This document shows positions 32,757 to 41,760 of a stretch of DNA of 64,000 bases, one piece after another. The stretch comes from an uncultured Prevotellaceae bacterium (GTDB lineage Bacteria > Bacteroidota > Bacteroidia > Bacteroidales > Bacteroidaceae), in contig CASGAM010000024.1 in the NCBI GenBank assembly GCA_949299545.1, positions 1 to 64,000 on the forward strand. Reading direction: 5' to 3'. A program made the translations under genes and the position numbers. Position 1 is the stretch's first letter; each line of letters begins with the position of its first letter. The notes beneath the pieces were generated by a model. That model was not told the DNA's origin, ran no database searches, and saw only the letters and a program-made list of their open reading frames with translations.

Positions 32757-33179
32757 ATGACTATTGCAGTAGACTTTGACGGAACAATCGTGGAACACCG
32801 TTACCCGGAAATCGGCAGAGAAATACCCTTTGCCGTGGAAACTCTGAAGAAACTCCAGGAGGAACATCACTTGCTCATCCTGTGGAGCGTAAGGGAAGGC
32901 CGGCTGTTGGACGAGGCCATCGAATGGTGCAAGGCACGCGGACTGGAGTTTTATGCCACCAACAAAGACTTTCCGGAAGAAGACGAATCGAAGAACAAGC
33001 ACTACAGCCGCAAGCTGAAAGCTGACATGTTCATAGACGACCGTAACGTAGGCGGACTGCCCGACTGGGGAACCATCTACAAAATCATACGAGAAAAGAA
33101 AACCCTGCAACAGGTTCTCATGGAGGACATGCAGGATGACTACGAACAACCAAAAAGAAAAAAATGGTGGCAGTTCTGA
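32757..33179 (+). CDS. HAD-superfamily hydrolase-like protein
   Basis: 140 residues. The N-terminal IAVDFDGTIVEH carries the HAD motif I nucleophile Asp6 and acid/base Asp8. A middle segment LILWSVREGRLLDEAI fits motif II (Ser), and FIDDRNVGG (about 90-98) supplies the acidic motif IV. It lacks a large cap domain, so it may be a small phosphatase or a phosphoprotein phosphatase. Similar short HAD proteins occur beside Wzc-type kinases in Bacteroides capsule loci, but dephosphorylating Wzc is only a guess. It converges on the Wzc gene and is separated from it by a hairpin at 33252-33288. Confidence 0.8.
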   Translation: MTIAVDFDGTIVEHRYPEIGREIPFAVETLKKLQEEHHLLILWSVREGRLLDEAIEWCKARGLEFYATNKDFPEEDESKNKHYSRKLKADMFIDDRNVGGLPDWGTIYKIIREKKTLQQVLMEDMQDDYEQPKRKKWWQF

Positions 33180-33251
33180 CATTTTTGCAATAATGCAAAA
33201 AATAAGAACGAGAATATAGCATACGCTATCCTCTCACATCACACAGCATAA

Positions 33252-33288
33252 GGGGCCGCAACGGAACAGATATTTCCGAAACGGCCCC
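33252..33288. terminator. Probable bidirectional hairpin between HAD and Wzc genes
   Basis: GGGGCCG (33252-33258) pairs with CGGCCCC (33282-33288), with an inner CGGAA/TTCCG pair. It lies between convergent genes. Neither side has a classical T-tract, so its strength is uncertain. Confidence 0.55.
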
Positions 33289-33312
33289 AAATTATTAATT
33301 GAAAAGTTATTC

Positions 33313-35799
33313 CTATTCGCTATCGTGCATCTCTTCCTCTTTAATGAAACGACCGCTACGTTTCTTACCTTTTTCTGAAGAAGTTTCCGTATTACCATAG
33401 GTACCATAATGACCATAATGACCATAACGTCCATAACGTCCATAACGTCCATAATGGCCGTAACCGTAATAATAACCATGCTTGCGCTGACCGAGGTCTA
33501 CGCCGTTGAGGACGAGATTGATTTTCGGAAGTCTCCCTTCCTCGTTAATGCTATTAATCAGATCAAAGTTACGTTTCAAAGAGTAATCGGCACGACATAC
33601 AATCAACGTGGCATCTGCCAGACGCCCTAACTGCAACGTATCACTCACAAGCCCCAACGGCGGTGTATCAACCACTACAAAATCGTACCACTCCCTGAAT
33701 TTAGAGAGCGCATAGTCCAAACGCTCTGAAGAAATCAACTCTCCCGGATTTGGCGGGATAAGCCCGGCCGGCAGCACGTCGAGGTTGGCATTAATGCCTG
33801 AGTTGATGATCTGCTCGCGCAGGAATTCATCCGAACTATCCTCTGAAGCAAGGAATGCGGTTAAACCGCGACTACCGCTGTTGAGACCAAACAAGCGGGC
33901 TAAACGAGGTTTACGGATGTCGAGACCGATTACCAGAATCTTCTTGCCCAAAAGCGCCATACTCATGGCCAGGTTCGTAGAAACAAAAGTCTTGCCCTCA
34001 CCGGGAATGACGGACGTACAAATTAGAACCCGCTCGCTTTTCTTCATGATAAAGGCCAGATTCGTACGAAGGCTGCGGAAGGTTTCTTCCATAATATCAT
34101 TGGTATTCTCCCTAATGACAATGGCACGCTGTCCTTCTTTCAGGTCTTTGGCCACAAAGATATCCGCCAGCACCGGTATCTTAGTCAGTTTCTCAACATC
34201 GGCCCGTCCCTCGATGCGGTATTTCAGTAAATTAATAACATAAAGCAATCCGGCCGGAAGACCTATGCCCAGCACCAAAGCGACAAGCAACACAAGTTTA
34301 CCACGCGGCGCGATAGGCCTCAGCGTGCTTTCGGGAGCATCAACGACCTGAGCCTTAGCAGCCGTAGCAGCCAAAGAGATGGAGTTCTCTTCCCGTTTCT
34401 GCAACAAAATCTGATAAAGAGAGGCCTGAATTTCTTGTTGCCTTCCGATATTATTCAGCATCTTTTCTTGCGTCGGCGCAGAAGAGAGCTTTCTCATGAA
34501 TGCAGAATATTGATCATCAACATGACGCTTCTTTATCCGGAGATTGTCATAAATGGTCTGTAAAGAATACCGGATACCGGGTAATGCAGTTTCGATGGCA
34601 TCTGTCAACTTCACAACTACGGGTGAGTTTTCAGAGGCAGATTTCAGAAGTTGAGCCCGGGCTAATATATTGTTATTATATTCCACAATGCTTGTATTCA
34701 GGCTCTGGTCGCTCAGCCCCAGATTAGCCGGTATGACCTGCATCTCGTTTTGCGGATTCATCACATAATCAAGCAAAGACTTTACCAGCACCATTTCGGT
34801 TTCCACTTCCACCTGTTGTTTTTGGTATTCTTCCAAGCCGCCATAGGCCAACTGCGCGTCTGAGGTCAGATTCACCAAGCTGTTTTCCCGCTTGTAAATT
34901 TCCAGATTTGATTCCGTACGCCCCAATTCACGTTCAATCATATCCAAACGCTCGTTAATGAAAGCCTCGGTCTTGATGGCAACCTCATTTTTACTCTCGT
35001 TGGCGTCTTCATTATAAACACGGATCAACTCATTAAGATAATCCTCTGCACGCTTACGCTGCGTGTCTGTCAGCGAAATACTCGCGATAGTGGTCATTTT
35101 ACTAATCGGCTCTATCGTGGTATTATCCATGATGGCATAAGTCATGAGATCCGGATTGTAAATAACAATGTGCAGCTCCCGGTCTTCAAACTCTACGTCT
35201 TCCACTCTGTTAAGAAAAACCCATCCGGAAGGCGTCTTGACCCTTGAAGGGAAACCTTTTATCTGCGCCTCAAAATCTTGTTCCAAAGATGTTCCTTTGA
35301 TTTTATATCCTCCATCAAAGGCCTTGAGGTGGAGTTCCACCGGCATAGACAAGGTATCCAGGTCGATTGTGGACATATCCGCCGTGACTGGCGTATTTTT
35401 ATATAATTCTTCGTCGCGCACCACACCGTCGTAAGCATAGCGTACGTATAATTTCAGATTCATCACAGAACGTTTGGCCAATGTCTTGCTGCTTAATATC
35501 TGCATTTCATTGTCAAAACCGTTCGTGTTATTCAGTATGCCCAACTGAGTAAAATTAGCCAATCCGTTACCTTGCATCCTGCGCGTGTACGGATCGTCCT
35601 CCTTTATCAGGATTTCAGCAGAAGTCATATATACCGGCGGCGTATATCGCAAATACAGAAATGCGAGAAAAACACACGCAACTACGGACATGAGGAACCA
35701 ATGCCAATATAAGACAGCCATATCCCATAGCGCCTTGAAATCAAAACCCGCTTCGCTTTCCCCGTTTAATTGTTCGTTCTGAATATTATTCTGTGACAT
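33313..35799 (-). CDS. Wzc-like exopolysaccharide co-polymerase with tyrosine kinase domain
   Basis: 828-residue inner-membrane protein. The N-terminal Wzz domain is bounded by transmembrane helices (about 27-50 and 500-520) with a long periplasmic coiled-coil region between. The cytoplasmic BY-kinase domain has Walker A SVIPGEGKTFVSTN, Walker A' VIGLDIRKPRL and Walker B FVVVDTPP. The tail (about 770-800) is a string of YG[RHT] triplets followed by charged residues. Family members couple ATP-dependent autophosphorylation of this Tyr cluster to polymer length control and to Wza. The tyrosine cluster here is unusually regular and encoded by tandem 9-bp repeats. It has its own consensus promoter. 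Confidence 0.95.
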   Translation of the reverse strand: MSQNNIQNEQLNGESEAGFDFKALWDMAVLYWHWFLMSVVACVFLAFLYLRYTPPVYMTSAEILIKEDDPYTRRMQGNGLANFTQLGILNNTNGFDNEMQILSSKTLAKRSVMNLKLYVRYAYDGVVRDEELYKNTPVTADMSTIDLDTLSMPVELHLKAFDGGYKIKGTSLEQDFEAQIKGFPSRVKTPSGWVFLNRVEDVEFEDRELHIVIYNPDLMTYAIMDNTTIEPISKMTTIASISLTDTQRKRAEDYLNELIRVYNEDANESKNEVAIKTEAFINERLDMIERELGRTESNLEIYKRENSLVNLTSDAQLAYGGLEEYQKQQVEVETEMVLVKSLLDYVMNPQNEMQVIPANLGLSDQSLNTSIVEYNNNILARAQLLKSASENSPVVVKLTDAIETALPGIRYSLQTIYDNLRIKKRHVDDQYSAFMRKLSSAPTQEKMLNNIGRQQEIQASLYQILLQKREENSISLAATAAKAQVVDAPESTLRPIAPRGKLVLLVALVLGIGLPAGLLYVINLLKYRIEGRADVEKLTKIPVLADIFVAKDLKEGQRAIVIRENTNDIMEETFRSLRTNLAFIMKKSERVLICTSVIPGEGKTFVSTNLAMSMALLGKKILVIGLDIRKPRLARLFGLNSGSRGLTAFLASEDSSDEFLREQIINSGINANLDVLPAGLIPPNPGELISSERLDYALSKFREWYDFVVVDTPPLGLVSDTLQLGRLADATLIVCRADYSLKRNFDLINSINEEGRLPKINLVLNGVDLGQRKHGYYYGYGHYGRYGRYGRYGHYGHYGTYGNTETSSEKGKKRSGRFIKEEEMHDSE
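33395..33457. repeat. Tandem 9-bp repeats encoding the Wzc tyrosine tail
   Basis: About seven consecutive 9-base units (CCATAACGT, CCATAATGA and variants; three identical copies at 33422-33448) encode YG[RH] triplets. Being a multiple of three, copy change by slippage would lengthen or shorten the Tyr tail without frameshift. Confidence 0.85.
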
Positions 35800-35818
35800 A
35801 GTCGTTTTTTTAACAGCG

Positions 35819-35850
35819 CAAAAATAAGTTTTTTTTTTAATGTGAGCAAA
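35819..35850 (-). promoter_or_regulatory. Consensus promoter of the Wzc gene
   Basis: Minus-strand TTTG (35847-35850), 20-base spacer, TATTTTTG (35819-35826); start site near 35812, 13 bases before the ATG. Confidence 0.75.
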
Positions 35851-35907
35851 TCAAAACATATTATAATGGTATATTTCTGATTATTTGCGGATTTTTTCAA
35901 TACAAGA

Positions 35908-35939
35908 CTTGACATTAATAAAAATAAGATATAAATTTG
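35908..35939 (+). promoter_or_regulatory. Promoter of the sugar transferase-rfbA unit
   Basis: CTTG (35908-35911), 20-base spacer, TAAATTTG (35932-35939). The start site near 35946 favours the ATG at 35977 over the TTG at 35965. Confidence 0.65.
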
Positions 35940-35976
35940 CCTATTAAACAGGAATCTCAACAAATTGCCCCTAAAC

Positions 35977-37383
35977 ATGAAACAAAGAACTACTGAAGAT
36001 TCGCATATTGTGCAATTTTTCATTGCCGGTAACGACATCATAGTTGCAATATTCAGCTACTGGCTGTCGCTTTTAATATTTAAAGGCAGTGATCTGGTCT
36101 TTCATGTACCAGATGAGATCAAAACATTTTTTGTAATTGTAGGCATGAGCGTCATACCGGCATTCGTGATAGCGCCTCCTCTTTTTATGAAACGACTCAC
36201 ATACAGTGACAACATTATTTCGCGATGTCTTTTCATGTGTACCACCCACTTGTTGATAGTACTTGCATTGAAAGGCATCGTCAGCCTTACACCAGGCATG
36301 AATAAAGTCATTATATTTGGGTATGTTTTTTTTTCCATCTTCTTAATTATCGAGCGATTAGCAATTCATTTCTTTTTAAGGAAAAAACGCCATGCAGGAA
36401 GGAATCAACGTGTCGTTATTTTCATCGGCCACCCATGGAACTTGGAAAACTTGTACGATACGCTCAAGGACAGTTCATTAGGATACAAGATGGCTGGTAT
36501 TTTTACACGTCAAACCATTCCATCGAACATAAAACTCACAAACTTGGGAGACCGTTCGCAGGTCATCGACTACTTAAAGACACACCATGAAGTAACAGAC
36601 GTTTACCTTGTTCCAGATGAAGACTATATCGCCGAAACAAAAAGGATTTATCACTATTGTGAAAATAATCTCATCCGATTTTATGCTCTCCCGATTTTTA
36701 TCGATTTTCTAAAAAAAAGAATGACTTTGTCTCATATAGGTGCGACTCCGATATTAAGCGCACGTGACGAGCCACTGCAAGACATTTGGAACAGAGCTGT
36801 TAAACGAACGTTTGACATTACCGTATCGGGCATCTTCCTGCTGACTGTCTTTCCGGTGGTCTATCTGATCGTCGGACTGATTATAAAAAGGCAAAGCCCC
36901 GGCCCCATCATCTTCAAACAAAAACGTAACGGGTTAGACGGTTCTGAATTCTACTGTCTCAAGTTCCGGTCGATGCACGTCAACAGCGATGCAGACAAGG
37001 TGCAAGCGACAGAAAACGACCCACGAAAATTCAAGTTCGGCGACTTTATGCGTCGCACCAATATTGATGAGTTGCCACAATTCATCAATGTATTCTTTGG
37101 AAGCATGAGCATCGTCGGTCCGCGTCCACACATGTTGCTGCATACACAGGAATATTCAAAACTCATCAGTAATTACATGGTCAGACACTGGGTAAAACCA
37201 GGCATCACCGGATGGGCGCAGTCACATGGCTTCAGAGGTGAAACAAAGACTCTGGAACAGATGGAAGAACGCGTAAAAGCAGACATTTGGTATGTAGAAA
37301 ACTGGACATTTTTCTTAGATCTGCGCATTATTTGGCGTACTGCCATGAACATGATTCAACGAAACGAAAAAAACGCTTATTAA
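35977..37383 (+). CDS. Polyprenyl-phosphate sugar-1-phosphate transferase (WbaP/CpsE-like)
   Basis: 468-residue inner-membrane initiating transferase that loads the first sugar-phosphate onto undecaprenyl phosphate. Four hydrophobic segments (about 15-115) precede a CoA-binding-like region (about 140-240). The bacterial sugar transferase domain (about 265-468) has [67 protein letters not shown] and KPGITGWAQ in the expected order. The ATG at 35977 is supported by the promoter. Only 17 bases separate it from rfbA. Which sugar it uses is not certain. Confidence 0.93.
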   Translation: MKQRTTEDSHIVQFFIAGNDIIVAIFSYWLSLLIFKGSDLVFHVPDEIKTFFVIVGMSVIPAFVIAPPLFMKRLTYSDNIISRCLFMCTTHLLIVLALKGIVSLTPGMNKVIIFGYVFFSIFLIIERLAIHFFLRKKRHAGRNQRVVIFIGHPWNLENLYDTLKDSSLGYKMAGIFTRQTIPSNIKLTNLGDRSQVIDYLKTHHEVTDVYLVPDEDYIAETKRIYHYCENNLIRFYALPIFIDFLKKRMTLSHIGATPILSARDEPLQDIWNRAVKRTFDITVSGIFLLTVFPVVYLIVGLIIKRQSPGPIIFKQKRNGLDGSEFYCLKFRSMHVNSDADKVQATENDPRKFKFGDFMRRTNIDELPQFINVFFGSMSIVGPRPHMLLHTQEYSKLISNYMVRHWVKPGITGWAQSHGFRGETKTLEQMEERVKADIWYVENWTFFLDLRIIWRTAMNMIQRNEKNAY

Positions 37384-37400
37384 CAAAACATATTAATAAC

Positions 37401-38291
37401 ATGAAAGGAATTGTTCTCGCCGGAGGCTCCGGAACCCGATTATACCCTATTACAAAAGGTGTAAGCAAACAAATGCTGCCAGTTTTCGACAAACCGATGA
37501 TCTACTACCCTATTTCCGTCTTGATGCTGGCCGGCATAAGAGAGATCCTCATTATCAGCACGCCTCACGACTTACCGGGGTTCAAACGCTTATTAGGCGA
37601 TGGTAGCGATTTTGGTGTTACGTTTTCTTATGCCGAACAGCCATCCCCAGACGGTCTCGCACAGGCTTTTATTATTGGAAAGGAATTTATCGGCAAAGAC
37701 AGCGCATGCCTGGTTCTCGGCGACAATATATTCCATGGCGCCGGTCTCACCCACATGCTGAAAGAAGCCGTACGGACAGCCGAACAAGAAAACAAAGCAA
37801 CCGTCTTCGGTTATTGGGTGAACGATCCCGAAAGGTATGGAGTAGCAGAATTTGACAAGGACGGCAACTGCCTGAGCATAGAAGAAAAACCGGCACAACC
37901 GAAAAGCAACTATGCCGTTGTCGGCCTTTATTTCTACCCCAACAGCGTTGTCGACATTGCCGCCGGCATAAAACCGTCAGCACGCGGCGAACTGGAAATC
38001 ACAACCGTCAATCAGGTTTACTTAAGCAGCCAGTCATTGAAAGTTCAAACATTGGGCCGAGGGTTCGCATGGCTGGACACCGGCACACACGACAGTTTGA
38101 GCGAAGCCAGCACGTTCATCGAAGTCATCGAGAAACGGCAAGGACTCAAGATAGCCTGCCTTGAAGGCATTGCCTACCGTAACAGATGGATTACTGCGGA
38201 AAAATTACGGGAAGTGGCAGCCCCGATGGCAAAGAACCAATACGGGCAATACCTGATAAGGCTCAGCCAGGAGCCTCCGCGTAAAGAATAA
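37401..38291 (+). CDS. rfbA: Glucose-1-phosphate thymidylyltransferase
   Basis: 296-residue nucleotidyltransferase making dTDP-glucose, the entry to dTDP-rhamnose and related sugars. The N-terminus [20 protein letters not shown], then [23 protein letters not shown] and [10 protein letters not shown] are diagnostic. The ATG at 37401 matches the family start exactly; a longer frame from 37287 overlaps the upstream gene and is rejected. No rfbB, rfbC or rfbD follows, so the remaining steps must be encoded elsewhere. A strong terminator (38317-38354) closes the two-gene unit. Confidence 0.96.
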   Translation: MKGIVLAGGSGTRLYPITKGVSKQMLPVFDKPMIYYPISVLMLAGIREILIISTPHDLPGFKRLLGDGSDFGVTFSYAEQPSPDGLAQAFIIGKEFIGKDSACLVLGDNIFHGAGLTHMLKEAVRTAEQENKATVFGYWVNDPERYGVAEFDKDGNCLSIEEKPAQPKSNYAVVGLYFYPNSVVDIAAGIKPSARGELEITTVNQVYLSSQSLKVQTLGRGFAWLDTGTHDSLSEASTFIEVIEKRQGLKIACLEGIAYRNRWITAEKLREVAAPMAKNQYGQYLIRLSQEPPRKE

Positions 38292-38316
38292 TAAAAAAAA
38301 CACCCGTCAAAACCGG

Positions 38317-38354
38317 AAACCCCGCTTCGAAACCTCTGTCTCAGGCGGGGTTTT
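38317..38354 (+). terminator. Terminator after rfbA
   Basis: AAACCCCGC (38317-38325) pairs with GCGGGGTTT (38345-38353), continuing into TTTTC. Confidence 0.85.
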
Positions 38355-38406
38355 CTACACAATTTCTGCCAGCCGGAAAGAAAAAAAACACTTTATAGCG
38401 CAAAAA

Positions 38407-38438
38407 TTGGGTAAAATTGCCTGTTGGTATTATCTTTG
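38407..38438 (+). promoter_or_regulatory. Promoter of the 211-residue gene
   Basis: TTGG (38407-38410), 20-base spacer, TATCTTTG (38431-38438); the ATG lies 33 bases downstream. Confidence 0.55.
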
Positions 38439-38470
38439 CATACTATAACATAAAAACGAGGTAACAACAA

Positions 38471-39106
38471 ATGGGAATATTATCTAAACTATTAAACAAA
38501 ACGACGCAAGACGAGCCCAAAACAGGAGGCATGGAAGATTTCATGACGCTTATCCGTGTCTATTATCAGGCGACTATGGCCGTACAATTAGGCATCAGCA
38601 ACCTTGCCATGCTGCCTGATCTACGCATATTCAAACAAACCCTGCATGTAGCGACCGTCAACAATAAGCTCGGTACAGGTGAAAAGAAACGTTGCAAATC
38701 CATGCTGATTGATGTATACAACCTCAGCGAAGAGTTCTTCAAAGAGATTGACAACAGTATCAAGCGTTGCTGCCGGAACATGAACGACATACACACTTAC
38801 CTTGTCATGTTCCAAGGATTCAGCCAAGACCTCATGATGCTGATGGGCAACCTTATGCAATGGAAATTCCGCATGCCTTCCATTTTCCATAAAGCTTTAC
38901 GTACGATGACGGCCAAAACCATCCATGACATCATGACTAAAAACGACTGGAAAGACGACAATGTGCGCCGAACCTGCATAAGCATTAGAAAATACCAACA
39001 CACGCTGGGGTATTCAGAAAATTGGATGACAGAATACGTTTACCAAATCGTCATGCTGGCAAAAAAAGAACCAAAACCCAAAGACGCAGACAACAAAAAG
39101 AACTAA
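38471..39106 (+). CDS. Conserved cytoplasmic protein of unknown function
   Basis: 211 residues, predicted mostly helical and cytoplasmic, with no signal peptide. MGILSKLLNK opens it; a Cys/Met-rich middle (KRCCRNMNDIHTYLVMF, LMMLMGNLMQWKFRMP) and a Lys-rich end (KKEPKPKDADNKKN) are the notable parts. I do not recognise a family with a known function. It has its own promoter and stands 51 bases before the ZapB-like gene, which has its own promoter overlapping its stop, so a shared role in division or nucleoid biology is only a positional suggestion. Confidence 0.7.
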   Translation: MGILSKLLNKTTQDEPKTGGMEDFMTLIRVYYQATMAVQLGISNLAMLPDLRIFKQTLHVATVNNKLGTGEKKRCKSMLIDVYNLSEEFFKEIDNSIKRCCRNMNDIHTYLVMFQGFSQDLMMLMGNLMQWKFRMPSIFHKALRTMTAKTIHDIMTKNDWKDDNVRRTCISIRKYQHTLGYSENWMTEYVYQIVMLAKKEPKPKDADNKKN

Positions 39107-39109
39107 AAA

Positions 39110-39141
39110 TTTGGGGAATAAGACACTTTTTCATAAATTTG
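39110..39141 (+). promoter_or_regulatory. Consensus promoter of the ZapB-like/zapA unit
   Basis: TTTG (39110-39113), 20-base spacer, TAAATTTG (39134-39141). The start site near 39148 supports the ATG at 39158 rather than the GTG at 39152. Confidence 0.75.
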
Positions 39142-39157
39142 TAACGAAAAGGTGGCT

Positions 39158-39451
39158 ATGACTGCAGAAGAAGAGAAAATAATGCAAGCCTTAGAAGACA
39201 GACTTATCCAATTAATTCTGTCTTACAAAAAAGTAAAAGCTGAAAACATTGCTTTAAAAAACAACCTGAAAGAAAAGGAGACAGCAATGAGCGGAATGCA
39301 GGCACGCATAACGGCTTTGGAGGCAGACTATGCCAATCTTAAATTAGCCAAGATAATTGAAATAAATGACGATGAAATGAGAAATGCAAAGTCAAGATTA
39401 TCAAAGCTAGTGCGTGAAGTAGACAAATGTATCGCCCTTCTGAACGTATAA
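39158..39451 (+). CDS. Coiled-coil protein beside zapA (ZapB-like)
   Basis: 97 residues, almost entirely heptad-patterned coiled coil (about 5-90: EEKIMQALEDRLIQLILSY, VKAENIALKNNL, MQARITALEADYANL). Size, composition and position five bases (39452-39455 gap) before zapA suggest a ZapB-like division factor that bridges ZapA and other divisome parts, but coiled coils are poor evidence for homology. Start at ATG 39158 follows from the promoter. Confidence 0.6.
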   Translation: MTAEEEKIMQALEDRLIQLILSYKKVKAENIALKNNLKEKETAMSGMQARITALEADYANLKLAKIIEINDDEMRNAKSRLSKLVREVDKCIALLNV

Positions 39452-39455
39452 ACAC

Positions 39456-39767
39456 ATGGAAGTCAGCGAATACCTTACGATAAGTCTGAGAATCGGGAAT
39501 TACAAGTTGCCGACCATTACAATCAAGCGAAGCGATGAACTGTTCTACAGGAGAGCGGAACGCATTATCAACGAACGTTTAGGTTTTTACGCCACACGCT
39601 ATCCGGACATAGACGACAGCACGCATTTGTGTATGGCAGCATTAGATATTGCCCTTGCGCTCAAGCGGGAAGAAGCGCGCAACGATACCGCGCCGCTTGT
39701 AGAAAGCATGAAAAACATGTTAAAACGGCTGGACAAGGAACTTGAAGCGACAACTCAGCAAGAGTGA
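39456..39767 (+). CDS. zapA: Cell division protein ZapA
   Basis: 103-residue FtsZ-associated protein that bundles protofilaments at the division ring. The N-terminal globular part has TISLRIGNYKLPTITIKRSDE (20-residue core), with the E-x-x-x-R-x-A-E-R-I-I-N-E-R pattern in the first helix, and a C-terminal coiled coil (about 55-100) for tetramerisation, with MAALDIALALKREE. It immediately follows the coiled-coil gene and is terminated by the hairpin at 39788-39842. Confidence 0.88.
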   Translation: MEVSEYLTISLRIGNYKLPTITIKRSDELFYRRAERIINERLGFYATRYPDIDDSTHLCMAALDIALALKREEARNDTAPLVESMKNMLKRLDKELEATTQQE

Positions 39768-39787
39768 CACAACTTAAACAGTAAACA

Positions 39788-39842
39788 ACACGCACGTTTC
39801 CCTACCCTGAATAGGTGTAAAGGAATGTGCGTTATTTTTTTA
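39788..39842 (+). terminator. Terminator between zapA and rny
   Basis: An ACGCAC...GTGCGT stem (39790-39795 with 39827-39832), extended by a bulged inner stem, followed by ATTTTTTT. No -7 element is obvious between it and rny, so rny may depend partly on read-through. Confidence 0.8.
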
Positions 39843-39868
39843 TAAATACATAATAAACATACAAAGTT

Positions 39869-41404
39869 ATGATAGAAATAATAATCGCCTTAGCAGCCGG
39901 TTTGGTTGTCGGAATAATACTGGGATATTTGCTTTTCCGCTACGTCCTGACGAGCAAATTTAAGGCCATGCAACAAGAAGCCCACAAGGAGGCCGAAGTC
40001 ATCAAACAAAAGAAAATGCTGGAAGTCAAAGAAAAATTCCTCAATAAGAAAGCAGAATTAGAAAAAGAGGTTCAGCAACGCAACCAACAAATCCAGCAAC
40101 ACGAAAACCGCCTGAAACAACGCGAAATAGGTCTCAACCAACGGCAAGATGAGTTGGGACGTCGGAAAAACGAACTGGATAACGAACACAAACGCATTGA
40201 AAGTCTCCAACAGGCCATAGACAAACGCGAGACAGAGTTGCGCGAGATGGAAATCCAGGAACGCATCAAACTGGAGGCTATCAGCGGCCTGAGCGCCGAC
40301 GAAGCGCGCGAAAGGCTGATTGAATCGCTGAAAGACGAAGCAAAAACCAATGCGGCAAGTTATATCAACGAAATCATGGATGACGCAAAAATGACGGCTA
40401 ACAAAGAAGCCAAACGCATCGTCATACAAAGCATACAGCGGGTAGCGACAGAAACCGCCATAGAAAACAGCGTCACCATTTTCCACATCGACAATGACGA
40501 GGTGAAAGGACGTATCATCGGAAGAGAAGGACGCAACATACGTGCCCTCGAAGCTGCCACCGGCGTGGAAATCGTTGTGGATGACACGCCAGAAGCCATC
40601 GTTATCTCCGCATTCGACCCTGTTCGGCGCGAAATCTGCCGTCTGGCGCTCCACCAACTTGTGACCGACGGACGCATCCATCCTGCACGCATCGAAGAAG
40701 TAGTGAGCAAAGTAACAAAACAGGTAGAAGAGGAAATCATTGAAACCGGAAAACGCACCGCCATCGACCTCGGTATACACGGTCTTCACCCGGAACTGAT
40801 ACGCATCGTCGGAAAAATGAAATACCGCAGCAGTTACGGACAAAACTTATTGCAACATGCCCGCGAAACAGCAAACTTGTGCGCAGTCATGGCTTCGGAA
40901 CTCGGGCTCAATCCTAAAAAGGCAAAACGCGCCGGGCTCCTGCACGACATCGGTAAAGTGCCTGACGAAGAACCGGAAATGCCACATGCCATTTACGGTG
41001 CAAAATTAGCCGAAAAGTATAAAGAAAAACCGGAAATATGCAACGCCATCGGCGCACACCATGATGAGATGGAAATGACCTCTCTCCTGGCTCCCATTGT
41101 GCAAGTATGCGATGCCATCAGTGGCGCAAGGCCGGGCGCACGACGCGAAATTGTGGAGGCGTACATCAAACGTCTCAATGACCTTGAGAATATTGCAATG
41201 AGCTATCCGGGTGTCACAAAGACATACGCTATACAAGCGGGTCGGGAATTGCGCGTCATCGTCGGTGCAGATAAAATCAATGATAAGGAAACGGAAGATC
41301 TCAGTACGGAAATCGCAAAGAAGATTCAGGATGAAATGACCTACCCCGGACAAGTAAAAATCACAGTTATTCGCGAAACGCGTGCCGTTAGCTATGCAAA
41401 ATAA
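39869..41404 (+). CDS. rny: Ribonuclease Y
   Basis: Membrane-anchored endoribonuclease of 511 residues that starts mRNA decay. An N-terminal transmembrane helix (about 1-25, [20 protein letters not shown]) is followed by a long coiled coil (about 30-150), a KH domain (about 200-265, with [20 protein letters not shown]) and an HD domain with the metal-binding [13 protein letters not shown] and [11 protein letters not shown]. Length and order match RNase Y. It ends just before a strong terminator. Confidence 0.97.
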   Translation: MIEIIIALAAGLVVGIILGYLLFRYVLTSKFKAMQQEAHKEAEVIKQKKMLEVKEKFLNKKAELEKEVQQRNQQIQQHENRLKQREIGLNQRQDELGRRKNELDNEHKRIESLQQAIDKRETELREMEIQERIKLEAISGLSADEARERLIESLKDEAKTNAASYINEIMDDAKMTANKEAKRIVIQSIQRVATETAIENSVTIFHIDNDEVKGRIIGREGRNIRALEAATGVEIVVDDTPEAIVISAFDPVRREICRLALHQLVTDGRIHPARIEEVVSKVTKQVEEEIIETGKRTAIDLGIHGLHPELIRIVGKMKYRSSYGQNLLQHARETANLCAVMASELGLNPKKAKRAGLLHDIGKVPDEEPEMPHAIYGAKLAEKYKEKPEICNAIGAHHDEMEMTSLLAPIVQVCDAISGARPGARREIVEAYIKRLNDLENIAMSYPGVTKTYAIQAGRELRVIVGADKINDKETEDLSTEIAKKIQDEMTYPGQVKITVIRETRAVSYAK

Positions 41405-41433
41405 ATTGCTTTGAAGTTTTAATTGAAATATTT

Positions 41434-41476
41434 GTGGAGTCATAAACTATGCAAGTCTATGACTCCACTTTTTTTT
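41434..41476 (+). terminator. Terminator after rny
   Basis: An 11-bp perfect stem (41434-41444 with 41458-41468) followed by TTTTTTTT. Confidence 0.9.
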
Positions 41477-41624
41477 ACCATTCACCGCCCCATCTAACGA
41501 ACGAAAAACACTTCTACTTCTATTATATAAACAAGGCTGTTTCTAAAGACCTGCTTCTTTCACAATATGCAGAGATAATATTACTGTCGGAATCCGATAA
41601 GAAAGTAATCTAAGGTAACATGTA

Positions 41625-41678
41625 GTTGCAGTGAAGGAATGAATTAAGCTATATGAAAGAAAGTCCTTCACCTGCAAC
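41625..41678. repeat. Inverted repeat in the rny-DUF4831 gap
   Basis: GTTGCAGTGAAGGA (41625-41638) is the complement of TCCTTCACCTGCAAC (41664-41678) apart from one bulged base, and GGTGAAGGATTG recurs at about 41705-41716. It lies between convergent genes. The remaining part of 41477-41760 has no gene I can support. It may be a terminator of the DUF4831 unit or remains of a mobile element. Confidence 0.55.
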
Positions 41679-41760
41679 CTACTGGTAGCCAGCAGACTAT
41701 TTGCATGGTGAAGGATTGAAAGCTCTTTTAGGAAAACTGTTGTATAAGGAGTATTCTCAC

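Noticed and set aside
39768..39868. 6S RNA downstream of zapA
   Set aside because: The gap is about 100 bases and is explained by a single terminator hairpin; no long 6S-like rod with a central bubble is visible.
40058..40843. 261-residue open frame on the minus strand
   Set aside because: Antisense to the coiled-coil and KH parts of RNase Y; its Phe/Leu-rich composition mirrors Lys/Glu codons.
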